NCBI GenBank assembly: GCA_964389675.1
Contig: CAYMEV010000023.1
Location: 1-53,832 of the forward strand
Source: CAYMEV01 sp964389675 [NCBI: uncultured Candidatus Sumerlaeota bacterium]
GTDB taxonomy: Bacteria > CAYMEV01
Direction of reading: 5' to 3'
Length of the DNA: 53,832 nt
Shown: piece by piece, positions 34,425-42,650 of the stretch
Layout: each line of letters opens with the position of its first letter
Numbering within the stretch: the first letter of the stretch is position 1
Made by a program: the position numbers and the translations under genes
Notes under the pieces: model-generated
The model's input: only the letters and a program-made list of their open reading frames with translations
Told to the model about the DNA's origin: nothing
Databases searched by the model: none

Positions 34425-35651
34425 ATGTCAGTAGATAGGCTAAGCAAAGCTTTGATAAACTATGTTAATGAACTGAAGAAAAAGGGGACTGCCAAGGGAG
34501 ATGAAATGGTCATCACCAGGGTAATTCCTGCTGAAGGCGAACGCGGGCCCCGTTATATAGTCGAGGGCTACGGCAATAAGGAGTTCATGAAAATGAATTC
34601 AAACTCCTATCTCGGACTGAGCTTGAGAAAGGATGTTCTTGGGGCAGAAGAGGAAGGCTCAGCAACTTACGGGGTTGGCCCGGGAGCTGTCAGGTTTATT
34701 TCAGGAACCCATAAGCCGCATGTCGAGCTTGAAAAAAGGCTTGCAAAGTTCCATGGCAAAGAATCAGGAATGATATTCTCAAGTGCATATGTAACCTCCA
34801 TGGGTGTAATAACACCCCTTACAACCGGTGAGACAGTACTGGTCAGCGATGAGCTCAACCATAACTGCATCATAAACGCCATGAGGCTCGCCCGCCCTGC
34901 ATTAAAACTGATTTATAAGCATAATGACATGAACGACCTTGAAGCCAAACTGAATGAAGCTGTCGGCAAGGGCAAAAGATGCCTTGTTATTACAGACGGC
35001 GTATTTTCAATGAGGGGGGACTACTGCCCATTTGATAAATTTGTTTCAATCTGCCAAAAATATAAGGATAAATTTGAAGAAGGCATTACAACCATAGCAG
35101 ATGATTCACACGGTGTAGGGGCATACGGGGAAACAGGCAGGGGAACAGAAGAGATAACAGGCACCAAAGTGGATATTATCATAGGGACCCTTGGCAAGGC
35201 TTTCGGAGTAAACGGCGGATATGTGGTAGGCCCGAAGGCTCTGACTGAATACCTGAGGCAGACTGCCCCTATGTACATCTACTCCAATCCAATTACAGTC
35301 GGCGAGACTACAGCAGTCCTGAAAGTCCTTGACATCCTTGAAAGCCCTGAAGGCCTGAAGATACTGAAGCATATTAAGGAAATGACAAAGAGGTTTGAGA
35401 AAGGGCTTGTTGATAACGGCTATGAAACCATACCTGGCCCTCATCCTGTAACACCCCTTATGGTAAGGGATACACAGAAGACTTCAGAAATTGTAAAATG
35501 GCTCACAGAAAACGGCATCCTGGCAACAGGGCTCAATTTCCCCGTTGTCCCCAAGGGTGATGAGGAGATACGCTTTCAGATAAACGGCGACCATACTGCT
35601 TCCGATATAGACTATGTAATTGATGTATTGAAGGCATATAAGAATAAATAA
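34425..35651 (+). CDS. kbl: Glycine C-acetyltransferase (2-amino-3-ketobutyrate CoA ligase)
   Basis: A 408-residue PLP-dependent enzyme of the alpha-oxoamine synthase family that splits 2-amino-3-ketobutyrate with CoA into glycine and acetyl-CoA. Family signatures are N-S-Y-L-G-L near the N-terminus, G-P-G-A-V-R-F-I-S-G-T, S-D-E-L-N-H-N-C-I, D-D-S-H-G-V-G-A-Y-G and the Schiff-base lysine in G-T-L-G-K-A-F-G. Its length is close to Escherichia coli Kbl (398). Other members of the family (KBL, AONS, ALAS, SPT) are similar, but tdh directly upstream decides for Kbl. An intrinsic terminator follows at 35673-35729. Confidence 0.93.
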   Translation: MSVDRLSKALINYVNELKKKGTAKGDEMVITRVIPAEGERGPRYIVEGYGNKEFMKMNSNSYLGLSLRKDVLGAEEEGSATYGVGPGAVRFISGTHKPHVELEKRLAKFHGKESGMIFSSAYVTSMGVITPLTTGETVLVSDELNHNCIINAMRLARPALKLIYKHNDMNDLEAKLNEAVGKGKRCLVITDGVFSMRGDYCPFDKFVSICQKYKDKFEEGITTIADDSHGVGAYGETGRGTEEITGTKVDIIIGTLGKAFGVNGGYVVGPKALTEYLRQTAPMYIYSNPITVGETTAVLKVLDILESPEGLKILKHIKEMTKRFEKGLVDNGYETIPGPHPVTPLMVRDTQKTSEIVKWLTENGILATGLNFPVVPKGDEEIRFQINGDHTASDIDYVIDVLKAYKNK

Positions 35652-35652
35652 T

Positions 35653-35666
35653 TGCCCGAAAGGGCA
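35653..35666 (+). other. GNRA-tetraloop mini-hairpin after kbl
   Basis: TGCCC-GAAA-GGGCA forms a perfect five-pair stem capped by a GAAA tetraloop, beginning at the kbl stop region and directly before the main terminator. It is probably part of the 3'-end structure of the tdh-kbl transcript. Confidence 0.45.
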
Positions 35667-35672
35667 CATAAG

Positions 35673-35729
35673 GCTCCCCGGGCCTGCTGCGGTATTGCAC
35701 TATAAATAGCAGGCGGGGGAGCTTTTTTT
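35673..35729 (+). terminator. Intrinsic terminator of the tdh-kbl operon
   Basis: GCTCCCC...GCCTGCT (35673-35688) pairs with AGCAGGC...GGGGAGC (35708-35722) with a small internal mismatch, and seven T residues follow at 35723-35729. It sits 21 bases after the kbl stop. Confidence 0.85.
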
Positions 35730-35830
35730 ATTGATCATTGAAATGAAGACCTGCCGGGTTTTTAATAAACTGGCATCCAGGGCTGAAGCATCGCTTATTA
35801 AAATAGATTTAAACATAAATTCATTTTAAA

Positions 35831-35859
35831 TTGAAAAATAAAAACAGACAGGGTATAAT
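35831..35859 (+). promoter_or_regulatory. Strong sigma-70-type promoter for the nucleotidyltransferase pair
   Basis: TTGAAA (35831-35836), 17-base spacer, perfect TATAAT (35854-35859). The coding start at 35899 is about 33 bases after the expected start site. A near-consensus promoter with a short leader is common for toxin-antitoxin-like modules. Confidence 0.7.
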
Positions 35860-35898
35860 TAGAATATTGTAATTCAGAATAGAGAGGTTTGAAGCATA

Positions 35899-36423
35899 TT
35901 GATACTCGAAGTTTTGCAGAAAGTCTGCAGGAGTCTTAATGAACATAATATCCAGTATATGATCTCAGGCAGCATTGCCCTGAATATATATGCACTTCCA
36001 AGAATGACAATGGATATAGATATCGTGATCGAACTGCCTGAGAACATGATTGAAGAATTCATAGCTTTATTTCCTGAAAGCTATCTTGATGAGATTATAA
36101 TTATGCAGCAGGTTAAATCACGGGGGATGTTCAATATAATTGATGTTAAATCCGGTTTCAAGATTGATTTTATTATGCGAAAAGATTCGGAATATGATAA
36201 ACTGGCTTTTAACAGGAAACATAAAATAAGAGAATTTAACACAGATATTTGGGTAATAGATCTCAATGATCTGGTAATTGCAAAATTAAGAAGGATACAG
36301 GAATACCAAAGTGAAAAGCAGATACTTGATATAAAAAATCTGCTGCTTAATCCTGAAAGGGATATGAAATACCTGAAAAAATGGTGCATTAAGCTTGATC
36401 TTCATACTTACGGGCTTATATAA
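35899..36423 (+). CDS. Nucleotidyltransferase-fold protein (AbiEii/DUF6036-like), putative toxin-antitoxin component
   Basis: A 174-residue protein of the polymerase-beta-like nucleotidyltransferase superfamily. Core motifs are M-I-S-G-S-I-A-L-N-I-Y (the G-S motif, residues ~21-31) and T-M-D-I-D-I-V-I (metal-binding D-x-D near 38-40). A later strand carries K-I-D-F-I, the third acidic position, and W-V-I-D-L-N-D-L-V-I-A-K-L-R is typical of AbiEii/MNT relatives. The start codon is TTG at 35899; the GAGAGG lies rather far upstream, so translation may be weak. The next gene begins one base after its stop codon, so the two are coupled. In related systems such proteins modify tRNA or a partner; the activity here is inferred. 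Confidence 0.78.
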   Translation: MILEVLQKVCRSLNEHNIQYMISGSIALNIYALPRMTMDIDIVIELPENMIEEFIALFPESYLDEIIIMQQVKSRGMFNIIDVKSGFKIDFIMRKDSEYDKLAFNRKHKIREFNTDIWVIDLNDLVIAKLRRIQEYQSEKQILDIKNLLLNPERDMKYLKKWCIKLDLHTYGLI

Positions 36424-36424
36424 A

Positions 36425-36697
36425 ATGAATGATACTCCTGATCATATAACTAAAAAGCAGTTTGAAATATTCTATAATAAACCCTTAAGTGAAAAGATCC
36501 GCTCATTATTTGAAATGACAGAGCTTTCAAGGAATATTATATTAAATCAGCTTCGCCTGAAAAATCCGGAAATGAGTGAAGCAGGCCTGCAGATTGAACT
36601 GTTCCGGATCTTTTACCGTGATGACCTCAGCCCTGATATTATTGAAAGGGTTGCAGAGAAAATGCGAGAATTCCATCAAAATCTAAACAAAAAATAA
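36425..36697 (+). CDS. Small helical partner of the nucleotidyltransferase (Rv0078B-like putative antitoxin)
   Basis: A 90-residue, mostly helical and charged protein. The ATG at 36425 lies one base after the previous stop and has no clear ribosome-binding site of its own, so it depends on translational coupling. The pattern K-K-Q-F-E-I-F...L-S-E-K-I-R-x-L-F-E-M-T then L-R-L-K-N-P-E-M-S-E-A-x-L-x-x-E-L-F-R-I-F-Y resembles, from memory, small 'Rv0078B-related antitoxin' proteins next to AbiEii-like nucleotidyltransferases. It would be expected to bind and neutralise its neighbour. The family link is from pattern memory only and needs a profile search. Confidence 0.68.
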   Translation: MNDTPDHITKKQFEIFYNKPLSEKIRSLFEMTELSRNIILNQLRLKNPEMSEAGLQIELFRIFYRDDLSPDIIERVAEKMREFHQNLNKK

Positions 36698-36763
36698 GCA
36701 TTGATACAGTAAGAATTCTTTAAGCCCTTTAAGCCATATCAGAGCTTATGGCAGGAATCTGTT

Positions 36764-36800
36764 TCCAAAGCCGGATAAATTATCCAGGCATGGCTTTGGA
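36764..36800. terminator. Nested inverted repeat between convergent genes
   Basis: TCCAAAGCC (36764-36772) pairs with GGCTTTGGA (36792-36800), and GGATAA-A-TTATCC (36773-36785) forms an inner palindrome. It lies between the stop of the small partner gene and the stop of cyclase copy 3. Without a T tract it is a possible bidirectional terminator or a protein-binding site. Confidence 0.45.
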
Positions 36801-36878
36801 TCATGCACATTGTATTAAATCCCCATACAGACTGCCTGTAAAAGGATAGTTCCTGGTCCCTGCAGGAGGTCTCCATTC

Positions 36879-39800
36879 TTACCTTATTTTCCCTTTCAGC
36901 TCTTTTATCCTTGCCCTGTATTCATATGCCGGTTTTTTATCATACAGCCTCCTATAGATTTCCATTGCCCTGTTCCTGTAATACTCTCTGCCGTTTATCC
37001 TCCAAAGCTCATATGATATATACGCCGACAGTTCTTCTTCATCTATGCTTTTCTTCAGCATATCAGTAAGCGCTTCCTCATTTTTTTCTATCCGATGCTT
37101 AAGTATTGTGCATTTTATATTCATCTCATAATTATCAAGCCTGCAGGCCATTTTATAGGCTTCCTCTGTCACATCCAATGCTTCCTGGATATCATTCATT
37201 TCGATAAGCAGCACGGCCTTTTCAAACAGAAGTTTACATAAAGCAATACCGGCATTCAAAGGCCTTAATATCTCCAGGGCTCTGTTATAAAAACCAAGTG
37301 CCTTTTCATGTTCTCCGGCATAATGATATGTAAACCCCATCTGACCAAGGACATCTGCTGTCTCTCTTTTTGCCCCTGCCTCTTCACAAAAGGACAGGGA
37401 TTTTTCAAAACACTTCATTGCTCTGTCAAGATACCCCTGTTCCCGGTGGATATCCCCGAGCTTTATAAGGCTGTACACCAGGCCTATCCTGTCATTTGTC
37501 CTTTTGCACAATGCAAGGTTTTTCCTGCAGTATTTTTCAGCATCATTATACCTTCCCTCGTCAATGAATATATTTATAATACTGCCCAGGGCAAGGCTCA
37601 CTCCTGCCTGGTGGCCAATTTCCTCGCTTATTTCAAGCTGTTTTCTGTAATATTCCAGGGCTTTGTCCTTTTCACCCATTTTTCTGTATGTAATACCCAT
37701 ATTTCCGTATGCATAGGCTGCCCCTGATCTATCCCCTGTCTGTATGCATATAGCCAGGGATTTTTCAAAATTCTCCATAGCCTTCTTAATATCCCCCTGA
37801 AGGTAGAGGACACCCCCTATATTGCCGTAGGCACAGCTTTCCCTGCCTTTATTGCCCAGCTCTTTGCACAGGGCAAGCATTTTTTTGTAGCATTCAAGCG
37901 CTTTATCATAATTGCCTTTATATGAATGTACTATTCCTATCTCTCCTGAAGCAATGCTTATGCTGTTCCTGTCCCCTGCATTTTCAGATACACTGACAGC
38001 CCTCTCAAGGTACTTCATAGCACCATCAAATTCTCCAGAACGGCTGAGGATGCTGCCAATCTGTATGAGAGACTTGCTTACACCCTCCATATATCCTGCT
38101 TTTTCAGACAACTCCAGTGAAAACTCCAGGAATTTCCTTGCCTCCTTGAGTTTTCCCTTCTCTTTCAGTAAATATCCCAAAGATCCTGCAGATTCTGCCA
38201 TCAAATGCTCACTGCCTATCGATCGTGAAATTTCAAGTGATTCTGCAGAGACCTTCTCAGCATCATCCAGCCTGCCTGTCAGCCGAAAGACCTTTTCCTT
38301 CCTGAGGAGTATATCTATGTACTGATCATTTTTCCCATCATCCTCAAGGTAGCCCAAAAGCCTGTCATAATAATCAAGGGCTTTTGTGTTATGATAGTTT
38401 GCCTCAGCCTTATCCCCGGCCTTTTTCAGGTATTCAACAGCCTTATCCCTTATCCCTGACTTATCGAAATGATCTGCAAGCTCCTCATAGTGCTCCTCTA
38501 TATTATTGCTGTAAATATCTTCGATTATATTGCCTGCAAGGCTGTGAAGCCTTCTTAGTGATGCTTTAAGCTGAAGTTCATAGACTGTATCCCTGATCAG
38601 CGCATGCTTGAATATATATCTTATCTCGGTAATATTATCCCATATCTGTTCATTGTATCCCCTTTCCACCTGCCAGGATGATTCCGTATCATTTTTTGCA
38701 ATATCTGCCTTTATGAGCAGTTTCTTTAAGACCCTTACTGCAAACTCCCTTCCCAGCACTGATGCCGCCTTTACAGCATCCCTGACCTTTGCAGAAAGCC
38801 TGTCTATCCTTGCAGTAATTATCTGGCTTATGCCTGAGGGAACATCCTCTCCCTTTTCAGTAATTCTGTAATCTTCTGTAAACAGGCCTCTCTCAGCAAG
38901 ATACATAGCTATCTGCTCAGCAAAGAAGGGATTTCCTTCGCTTCTTTTTTCTATGAAATCCAGTGTATCCTCAGGTATATTATCTGATCTAAGCATATCA
39001 GAAAGCAGTTCTTTAATATCTGCTCTGCCGAACTTACCTATCTTTAACCGCTCTGTCCTGACACCTTCCTCTCCCAGGTCCAGCTTAAACAGAGTACCGT
39101 CATCCCCGGGCCTGCAGACTGCAATAATGACAAACGGGTATCTCTCCACATTACGGGCCATTTCGCGCAGTGCTTCAATGCTGTCGCTGTCAATCCAGTG
39201 CGCATCCTCAATGATAAGGATCAAAGGTTCAATAAGGCTTAAGGCCTTTATAAGGTTCTTTAAGGCATAGAGTGTATTCTTATAGCGCTTTTCAGCACTC
39301 AACTGCAGATAAAACCCGTCCTGTCCCAGTCCTGCCAGTGCCCTGATAAAAGATCCGGTGCGGACAAGCTCACTTTTTATCCCCTGATCACTTGTCATTC
39401 TGATCAGCTCAGCATATCCTGCCTCAAAATTTTCTATGGCACTGGCTGTCCTGCCCCTGTTAAAATACTCAGATAAAAAACTGATAAAAGGGTTAAAGGG
39501 CTTTTTTAATATCTCATCGCATTGAAGATAATAGTATGCACGGCCTACTGCATTTTTTCTGAAATTATCTATAAACCTTGATTTTCCGATACCAGCTTCC
39601 CCGTCAATATATATAATCCCTCCGAATCTGCCCTGAAAAATACTCCCTGTCAGAGCCTTCAGCTCTTCTGTTTCAGCCTTTCTGCCGATAAACCTTCCAG
39701 CATATTCTATTCTTCTGTCTTCATGCTTCCCTTTAAGTTCATATACTTCAGTTCTTTTCCTTATCCCTTTGAATTTTTTGTATCCGGCCTTCAGGAACTC

Positions 39801-40886
39801 ATAGGTTTTTGAAACCCTGTCTTTCACCGAGCTGTCTGTTTCCGCCATTCCCCACCGGGCCAGTGACATTATCCTTGCTGACATATTCACAACATTCCCA
39901 AGTGCCGTGTACTCGCTCCTCATCTCCGAACCTACAAAGCCTGCAAAGGCAATACCGCCAGCAATGCCTGCCCTGTATTCAAAGCCGGGAATATCCCCAA
40001 GGCTGAGCGCAAAGTCGCAGGCCCTTTCATATAGTTTTTCCCTCCCCTCAGGGGCTCCGAAAAGTACCAGGATGGTGCCTCCCTTATCCCCGAATCCTGC
40101 CCTGTTGAGATACCCTCCGTAAGTACTGCAGTTATTCAGAACCCTTTCTATGCCGTCCCTGTAATTTCCCTTCTCAGAGAAATTAATAAAGCAGGATACG
40201 ATCTCCCTGAACTCTCCTTTCTCCTTTAGTTCCAGCACTGAAGCCGGCACAAAAGCTGACTCATCCCCCGGTGTTTCTTTACTGCCTGTACCTCCAGGCT
40301 TTATCTTCCCCTCTCTTATCAGGAAATGATCAGGGCCTGCTGATCTCTTTTCAATATCCGCCCTGTCAGCAAAGCTCCTGTCTGCTATGATCTGCATCTT
40401 TCGGGCAAGGTGCTCTGACTCTGCACATCCATCGACAGCCTCTCCCCTTAAATAATACAAATTTCTGTGTTCAGTCTCAATTATTGAAAACTCCACCCTG
40501 CCATATGAAAGCCCTATTTTGGCAGAAAGGTCAAATCTCCCGAACCTTGTGTCAATAGTACCCTTTTCCTTAAACAGCCTGCTTATCATAAAAACAGCCC
40601 TTAAGACATTATCCGCGCCAGCATTCTCAAAAACGGCCGTAAATGCATCTCCCGCAAAGGATGCTACAAACCCCCCGTTATCATATACGGCCCTGATGGA
40701 AGGGGTAAAAACAGAATTAATGATCCCGGACAGCACTTCAGCACCCTCTCTGCCGTGTGCCATAAGCTCCTGGGTCATATCAGTGAAACCTGATATGTCG
40801 ATAAACCCGGTAAAAGCCTCAAAAATGCCGCCAGGCCTTTTATTTCTGTAATTATCCAGAATGAAACCGGGTACTAATCTGCTCAT
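36879..40886 (-). CDS. sAC-like tandem adenylate cyclase / ATPase / TPR protein (copy 3)
   Basis: A 1335-residue paralogue, closest to copy 1. Domain 1 has D30 and D80. Domain 2 has K268, T327, N334 and R338 (S-E-Y-T-A-L-G-N-V-V-N-M-S-A-R), the full set expected for ATP-to-cAMP conversion at one composite site. The P-loop is G-E-A-G-I-G-K-S (429-436) and the Walker-B-like strand is L-I-I-E-D-A-H-W-I-D. Between ATPase and tail lies the module G-N-P-F-F-A-E-Q-I...I-I-T-A-R-I-D-R-L-S...F-K-H-A-L-I-R-D, seen in all copies. About nine to ten 40-residue TPR units follow, then the E-L-W-R-I-N-G-R-E-Y-Y-R C-terminus. TAGGG precedes the ATG. Upstream on the opposite strand is the decayed VOC copy. Confidence 0.9.
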   Translation of the reverse strand: MSRLVPGFILDNYRNKRPGGIFEAFTGFIDISGFTDMTQELMAHGREGAEVLSGIINSVFTPSIRAVYDNGGFVASFAGDAFTAVFENAGADNVLRAVFMISRLFKEKGTIDTRFGRFDLSAKIGLSYGRVEFSIIETEHRNLYYLRGEAVDGCAESEHLARKMQIIADRSFADRADIEKRSAGPDHFLIREGKIKPGGTGSKETPGDESAFVPASVLELKEKGEFREIVSCFINFSEKGNYRDGIERVLNNCSTYGGYLNRAGFGDKGGTILVLFGAPEGREKLYERACDFALSLGDIPGFEYRAGIAGGIAFAGFVGSEMRSEYTALGNVVNMSARIMSLARWGMAETDSSVKDRVSKTYEFLKAGYKKFKGIRKRTEVYELKGKHEDRRIEYAGRFIGRKAETEELKALTGSIFQGRFGGIIYIDGEAGIGKSRFIDNFRKNAVGRAYYYLQCDEILKKPFNPFISFLSEYFNRGRTASAIENFEAGYAELIRMTSDQGIKSELVRTGSFIRALAGLGQDGFYLQLSAEKRYKNTLYALKNLIKALSLIEPLILIIEDAHWIDSDSIEALREMARNVERYPFVIIAVCRPGDDGTLFKLDLGEEGVRTERLKIGKFGRADIKELLSDMLRSDNIPEDTLDFIEKRSEGNPFFAEQIAMYLAERGLFTEDYRITEKGEDVPSGISQIITARIDRLSAKVRDAVKAASVLGREFAVRVLKKLLIKADIAKNDTESSWQVERGYNEQIWDNITEIRYIFKHALIRDTVYELQLKASLRRLHSLAGNIIEDIYSNNIEEHYEELADHFDKSGIRDKAVEYLKKAGDKAEANYHNTKALDYYDRLLGYLEDDGKNDQYIDILLRKEKVFRLTGRLDDAEKVSAESLEISRSIGSEHLMAESAGSLGYLLKEKGKLKEARKFLEFSLELSEKAGYMEGVSKSLIQIGSILSRSGEFDGAMKYLERAVSVSENAGDRNSISIASGEIGIVHSYKGNYDKALECYKKMLALCKELGNKGRESCAYGNIGGVLYLQGDIKKAMENFEKSLAICIQTGDRSGAAYAYGNMGITYRKMGEKDKALEYYRKQLEISEEIGHQAGVSLALGSIINIFIDEGRYNDAEKYCRKNLALCKRTNDRIGLVYSLIKLGDIHREQGYLDRAMKCFEKSLSFCEEAGAKRETADVLGQMGFTYHYAGEHEKALGFYNRALEILRPLNAGIALCKLLFEKAVLLIEMNDIQEALDVTEEAYKMACRLDNYEMNIKCTILKHRIEKNEEALTDMLKKSIDEEELSAYISYELWRINGREYYRNRAMEIYRRLYDKKPAYEYRARIKELKGKIR

Positions 40887-40936
40887 ATTAATACCCTACC
40901 ATAAGATCATTATTTATATAAAATAAATAAAGTCTG

Positions 40937-41105
40937 CACAATAAGGCTGAATTTATATAAATTTTCTGAATTGCAGGCTTTGCTGCAATAACAAAGGACC
41001 CTTTTTCAAGCACCATGCTTCATGATGACACTATTGGGCATCTCCTGGAGAGTCATAAAAATTATTTTTCATTTATAAAACCAGACAGATCATTTTGTAT
41101 CTGTA
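40937..41105 (+). pseudogene. Decayed 5' copy of the VOC-family gene
   Basis: This stretch aligns without gaps, at a constant offset of 1696 bases, to the leader and first ~48 codons of the intact VOC gene at 42651. It includes CACAATAAGG before the start and a 32-base perfectly identical core (40970-41001 versus 42666-42697). The start codon has become ATA (40955-40957), codon 2 is TAA and codon 5 is TGA, so it cannot be translated. Past the core the encoded sequence still reads D-x-x-x-S...L-x-x-D-T-[IL]-G...L-E-S-H-x-x-Y, matching the intact protein. The match fades near 41105, ~20 bases before the stop of the DUF4143-type ATPase gene. Confidence 0.85.
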
Positions 41106-41127
41106 AATATAATGAAACACCCGGATA

Positions 41128-42318
41128 TTATTCCATGGAGGAATAAAGTAAATCCTCAATTTTGCAGATATCATGAAATGACTGGATAAATATCCTGTTG
41201 CCAATCTTATAATTTTTGAATAATTCCAGCTGTCGGCCTTTCATTTCCCTGTCCAGCTTAACCTCTATGAGAGTATTTCCATTAACGACAAAATCAAGCT
41301 CTATTTTATTTTCATAAAGATAATTCACTCTGTTGTGCCTTATCAACAGGAATATATAGTTCTCAAATAAACTGCCTGTATCCCGAAAGCCTGTATAGTG
41401 ACTTCTGATGCCGATATCTGCTGCATATACCTTTTTCGGGGCAAGTATTACTTCATTTGTTTTTCCGTACCGGGCAATTATATGAATGAGATATGTGTCT
41501 TCAAACAGCCTTAGATAACGGCTTGCAGTGTCAGGGCTTATTGAGAGGATTTTAGCAATCTTATTTACGCTGTATCGTTTTCCTGAACGCTCCATAAGCA
41601 GAAGGAAAAACTCTCTTATAATATTATGGTTCTTTATTGAGTGAAAGGCTATTATATCCTTGTATATAATATCATCCACCAGATGCTGGAGATATGACCT
41701 GTCCCTGTATAATACATATTCAGGGATACCGCCATGCTCAAGGTAATCATTAAAGTATTCCCTTTCAAGATAGCTGTCACGTTTTTTTATTTTGATACTG
41801 TTAAACAGTTTATACTCCTCAAAATTCAGGGGCGGGATCTCAATAATTATCTCCCTCCCGGTCAGAAATGCTTTTTTGTCCCTGAGAACTGAAGCGCTTG
41901 AAGATGATGCAAATATTTTTACGCTTTGCGAGTCATACAGGTTTTTAATCTGCTGCTCAAACCTGTCCTTATATGATATTTCATCCAAAAACAGGTAAAC
42001 CTGTGTGTCATTTGTCAGTTTGTGCAGCTTTCTGTAATCCCGCACAATATCAATAATTGACAGTGAATTCAGAGAAAAATCATCACAGCTTACATAAAAA
42101 ATGAGTTTATTATCAATGCCCTGATCCAGCAGGTATTTTACTGTTGCTTTAAGAAGCGTGGTTTTTCCTATACGGCGCAAGCCGGTCAGAATTACAATAT
42201 TCCTTGTATTGATCTGGTTTTTGATCAAAGAAAAGATCATCGGACGTTCTATCATGGCAGGCTCGGTCCAATCGTTCTCCCACCATGGATTATATTGATA
42301 ATAGATATCTGTATTCAT
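41128..42318 (-). CDS. AAA-family ATPase with C-terminal DUF4143 domain
   Basis: A 396-residue protein of the widespread AAA_14-DUF4143 family. The ATG at 42318 is chosen because GGAGA lies upstream; the TTG at 42330 would overlap that site. The N-terminus has the conserved N-P-W-W x-x-x-W-x-E-P-A-M-I-E-R and P-loop G-L-R-R-I-G-K-T-T-L-L near 46-56, then Walker B V-Y-L-F-L-D-E-I-S and sensor-like F-A-S-S-S-S-A-S-V-L-R. The C-terminal half has a winged-helix-like region (N-K-I-A-K-I-L-S-I-S-P-D-T-A-S-R-Y) and a nuclease-like end (E-L-D-F-V-V-N-G...L-I-E-V-K-L-D) of the restriction-endonuclease type. Function is unknown for the family. Homologous VOC sequences flank it, and an inverted repeat lies in its promoter region. 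Confidence 0.87.
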   Translation of the reverse strand: MNTDIYYQYNPWWENDWTEPAMIERPMIFSLIKNQINTRNIVILTGLRRIGKTTLLKATVKYLLDQGIDNKLIFYVSCDDFSLNSLSIIDIVRDYRKLHKLTNDTQVYLFLDEISYKDRFEQQIKNLYDSQSVKIFASSSSASVLRDKKAFLTGREIIIEIPPLNFEEYKLFNSIKIKKRDSYLEREYFNDYLEHGGIPEYVLYRDRSYLQHLVDDIIYKDIIAFHSIKNHNIIREFFLLLMERSGKRYSVNKIAKILSISPDTASRYLRLFEDTYLIHIIARYGKTNEVILAPKKVYAADIGIRSHYTGFRDTGSLFENYIFLLIRHNRVNYLYENKIELDFVVNGNTLIEVKLDREMKGRQLELFKNYKIGNRIFIQSFHDICKIEDLLYSSME

Positions 42319-42335
42319 ATTATTCTCCAAATATT

Positions 42336-42387
42336 TATACGATAATATCTTATATTATATTATAAATATATACGTTGACATCGTATA
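42336..42387. promoter_or_regulatory. Operator-like inverted repeats upstream of the DUF4143 ATPase
   Basis: TATACG (42369-42374) and CGTATA (42382-42387) form a palindrome with a 7-base centre. A further TATACGAT (42336-42343) is the reverse complement of ATCGTATA at 42380-42387. A fourth TATACG lies at 42565-42570. Their clustering beside the AT-rich ATPase promoter suggests a repressor site, possibly bound by the ATPase's own winged-helix region; that is speculation. Confidence 0.45.
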
Positions 42388-42534
42388 AGTCAAATATTTT
42401 TTAGAAAAAATGCTTTAATAAATTTCTGCCTGCATAGCCAGATGATGTATCAGCTGCACAAGACAGGCTGCAGGCTGAACAGATTTCATATTAACATCCA
42501 CAGACATAATCCAGTTAAAATGAATCCTGGCTTA

Positions 42535-42563
42535 TTGCATATTATATAAGCCCGTATTATATT
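42535..42563 (+). promoter_or_regulatory. Candidate promoter for the VOC gene
   Basis: TTGCAT (42535-42540), 17-base spacer, TATATT (42558-42563), ~80 bases before the coding start. The background is AT-rich, so chance matches are likely. Confidence 0.4.
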
Positions 42564-42650
42564 ATATACGTGAACTTAGATTATTTTATAATGATCCAAT
42601 TATTTAGTATAAGTATATAATAATAATGATCTCACAATAAGGAGAAATTC

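Larger units (their letters stand above)
42319..42650. other. AT-rich divergent regulatory region (ATPase / VOC gene)
   Basis: 332 bases without a gene. The ATPase side (42319-42400) is extremely AT-rich and carries TATACG-type inverted repeats. The middle (42420-42520) has no feature I can name. The VOC side carries a promoter at 42535-42563, and AAGGAG directly precedes the VOC start. Confidence 0.6.

Noticed and set aside
36879-42318. Possible anti-phage island (cyclase, ATPase, nucleotidyltransferase close together)
   Set aside because: The cyclase is of the housekeeping sAC type, has paralogues elsewhere in the window, has no cyclic-nucleotide effector beside it, and is on a separate transcript from the others.
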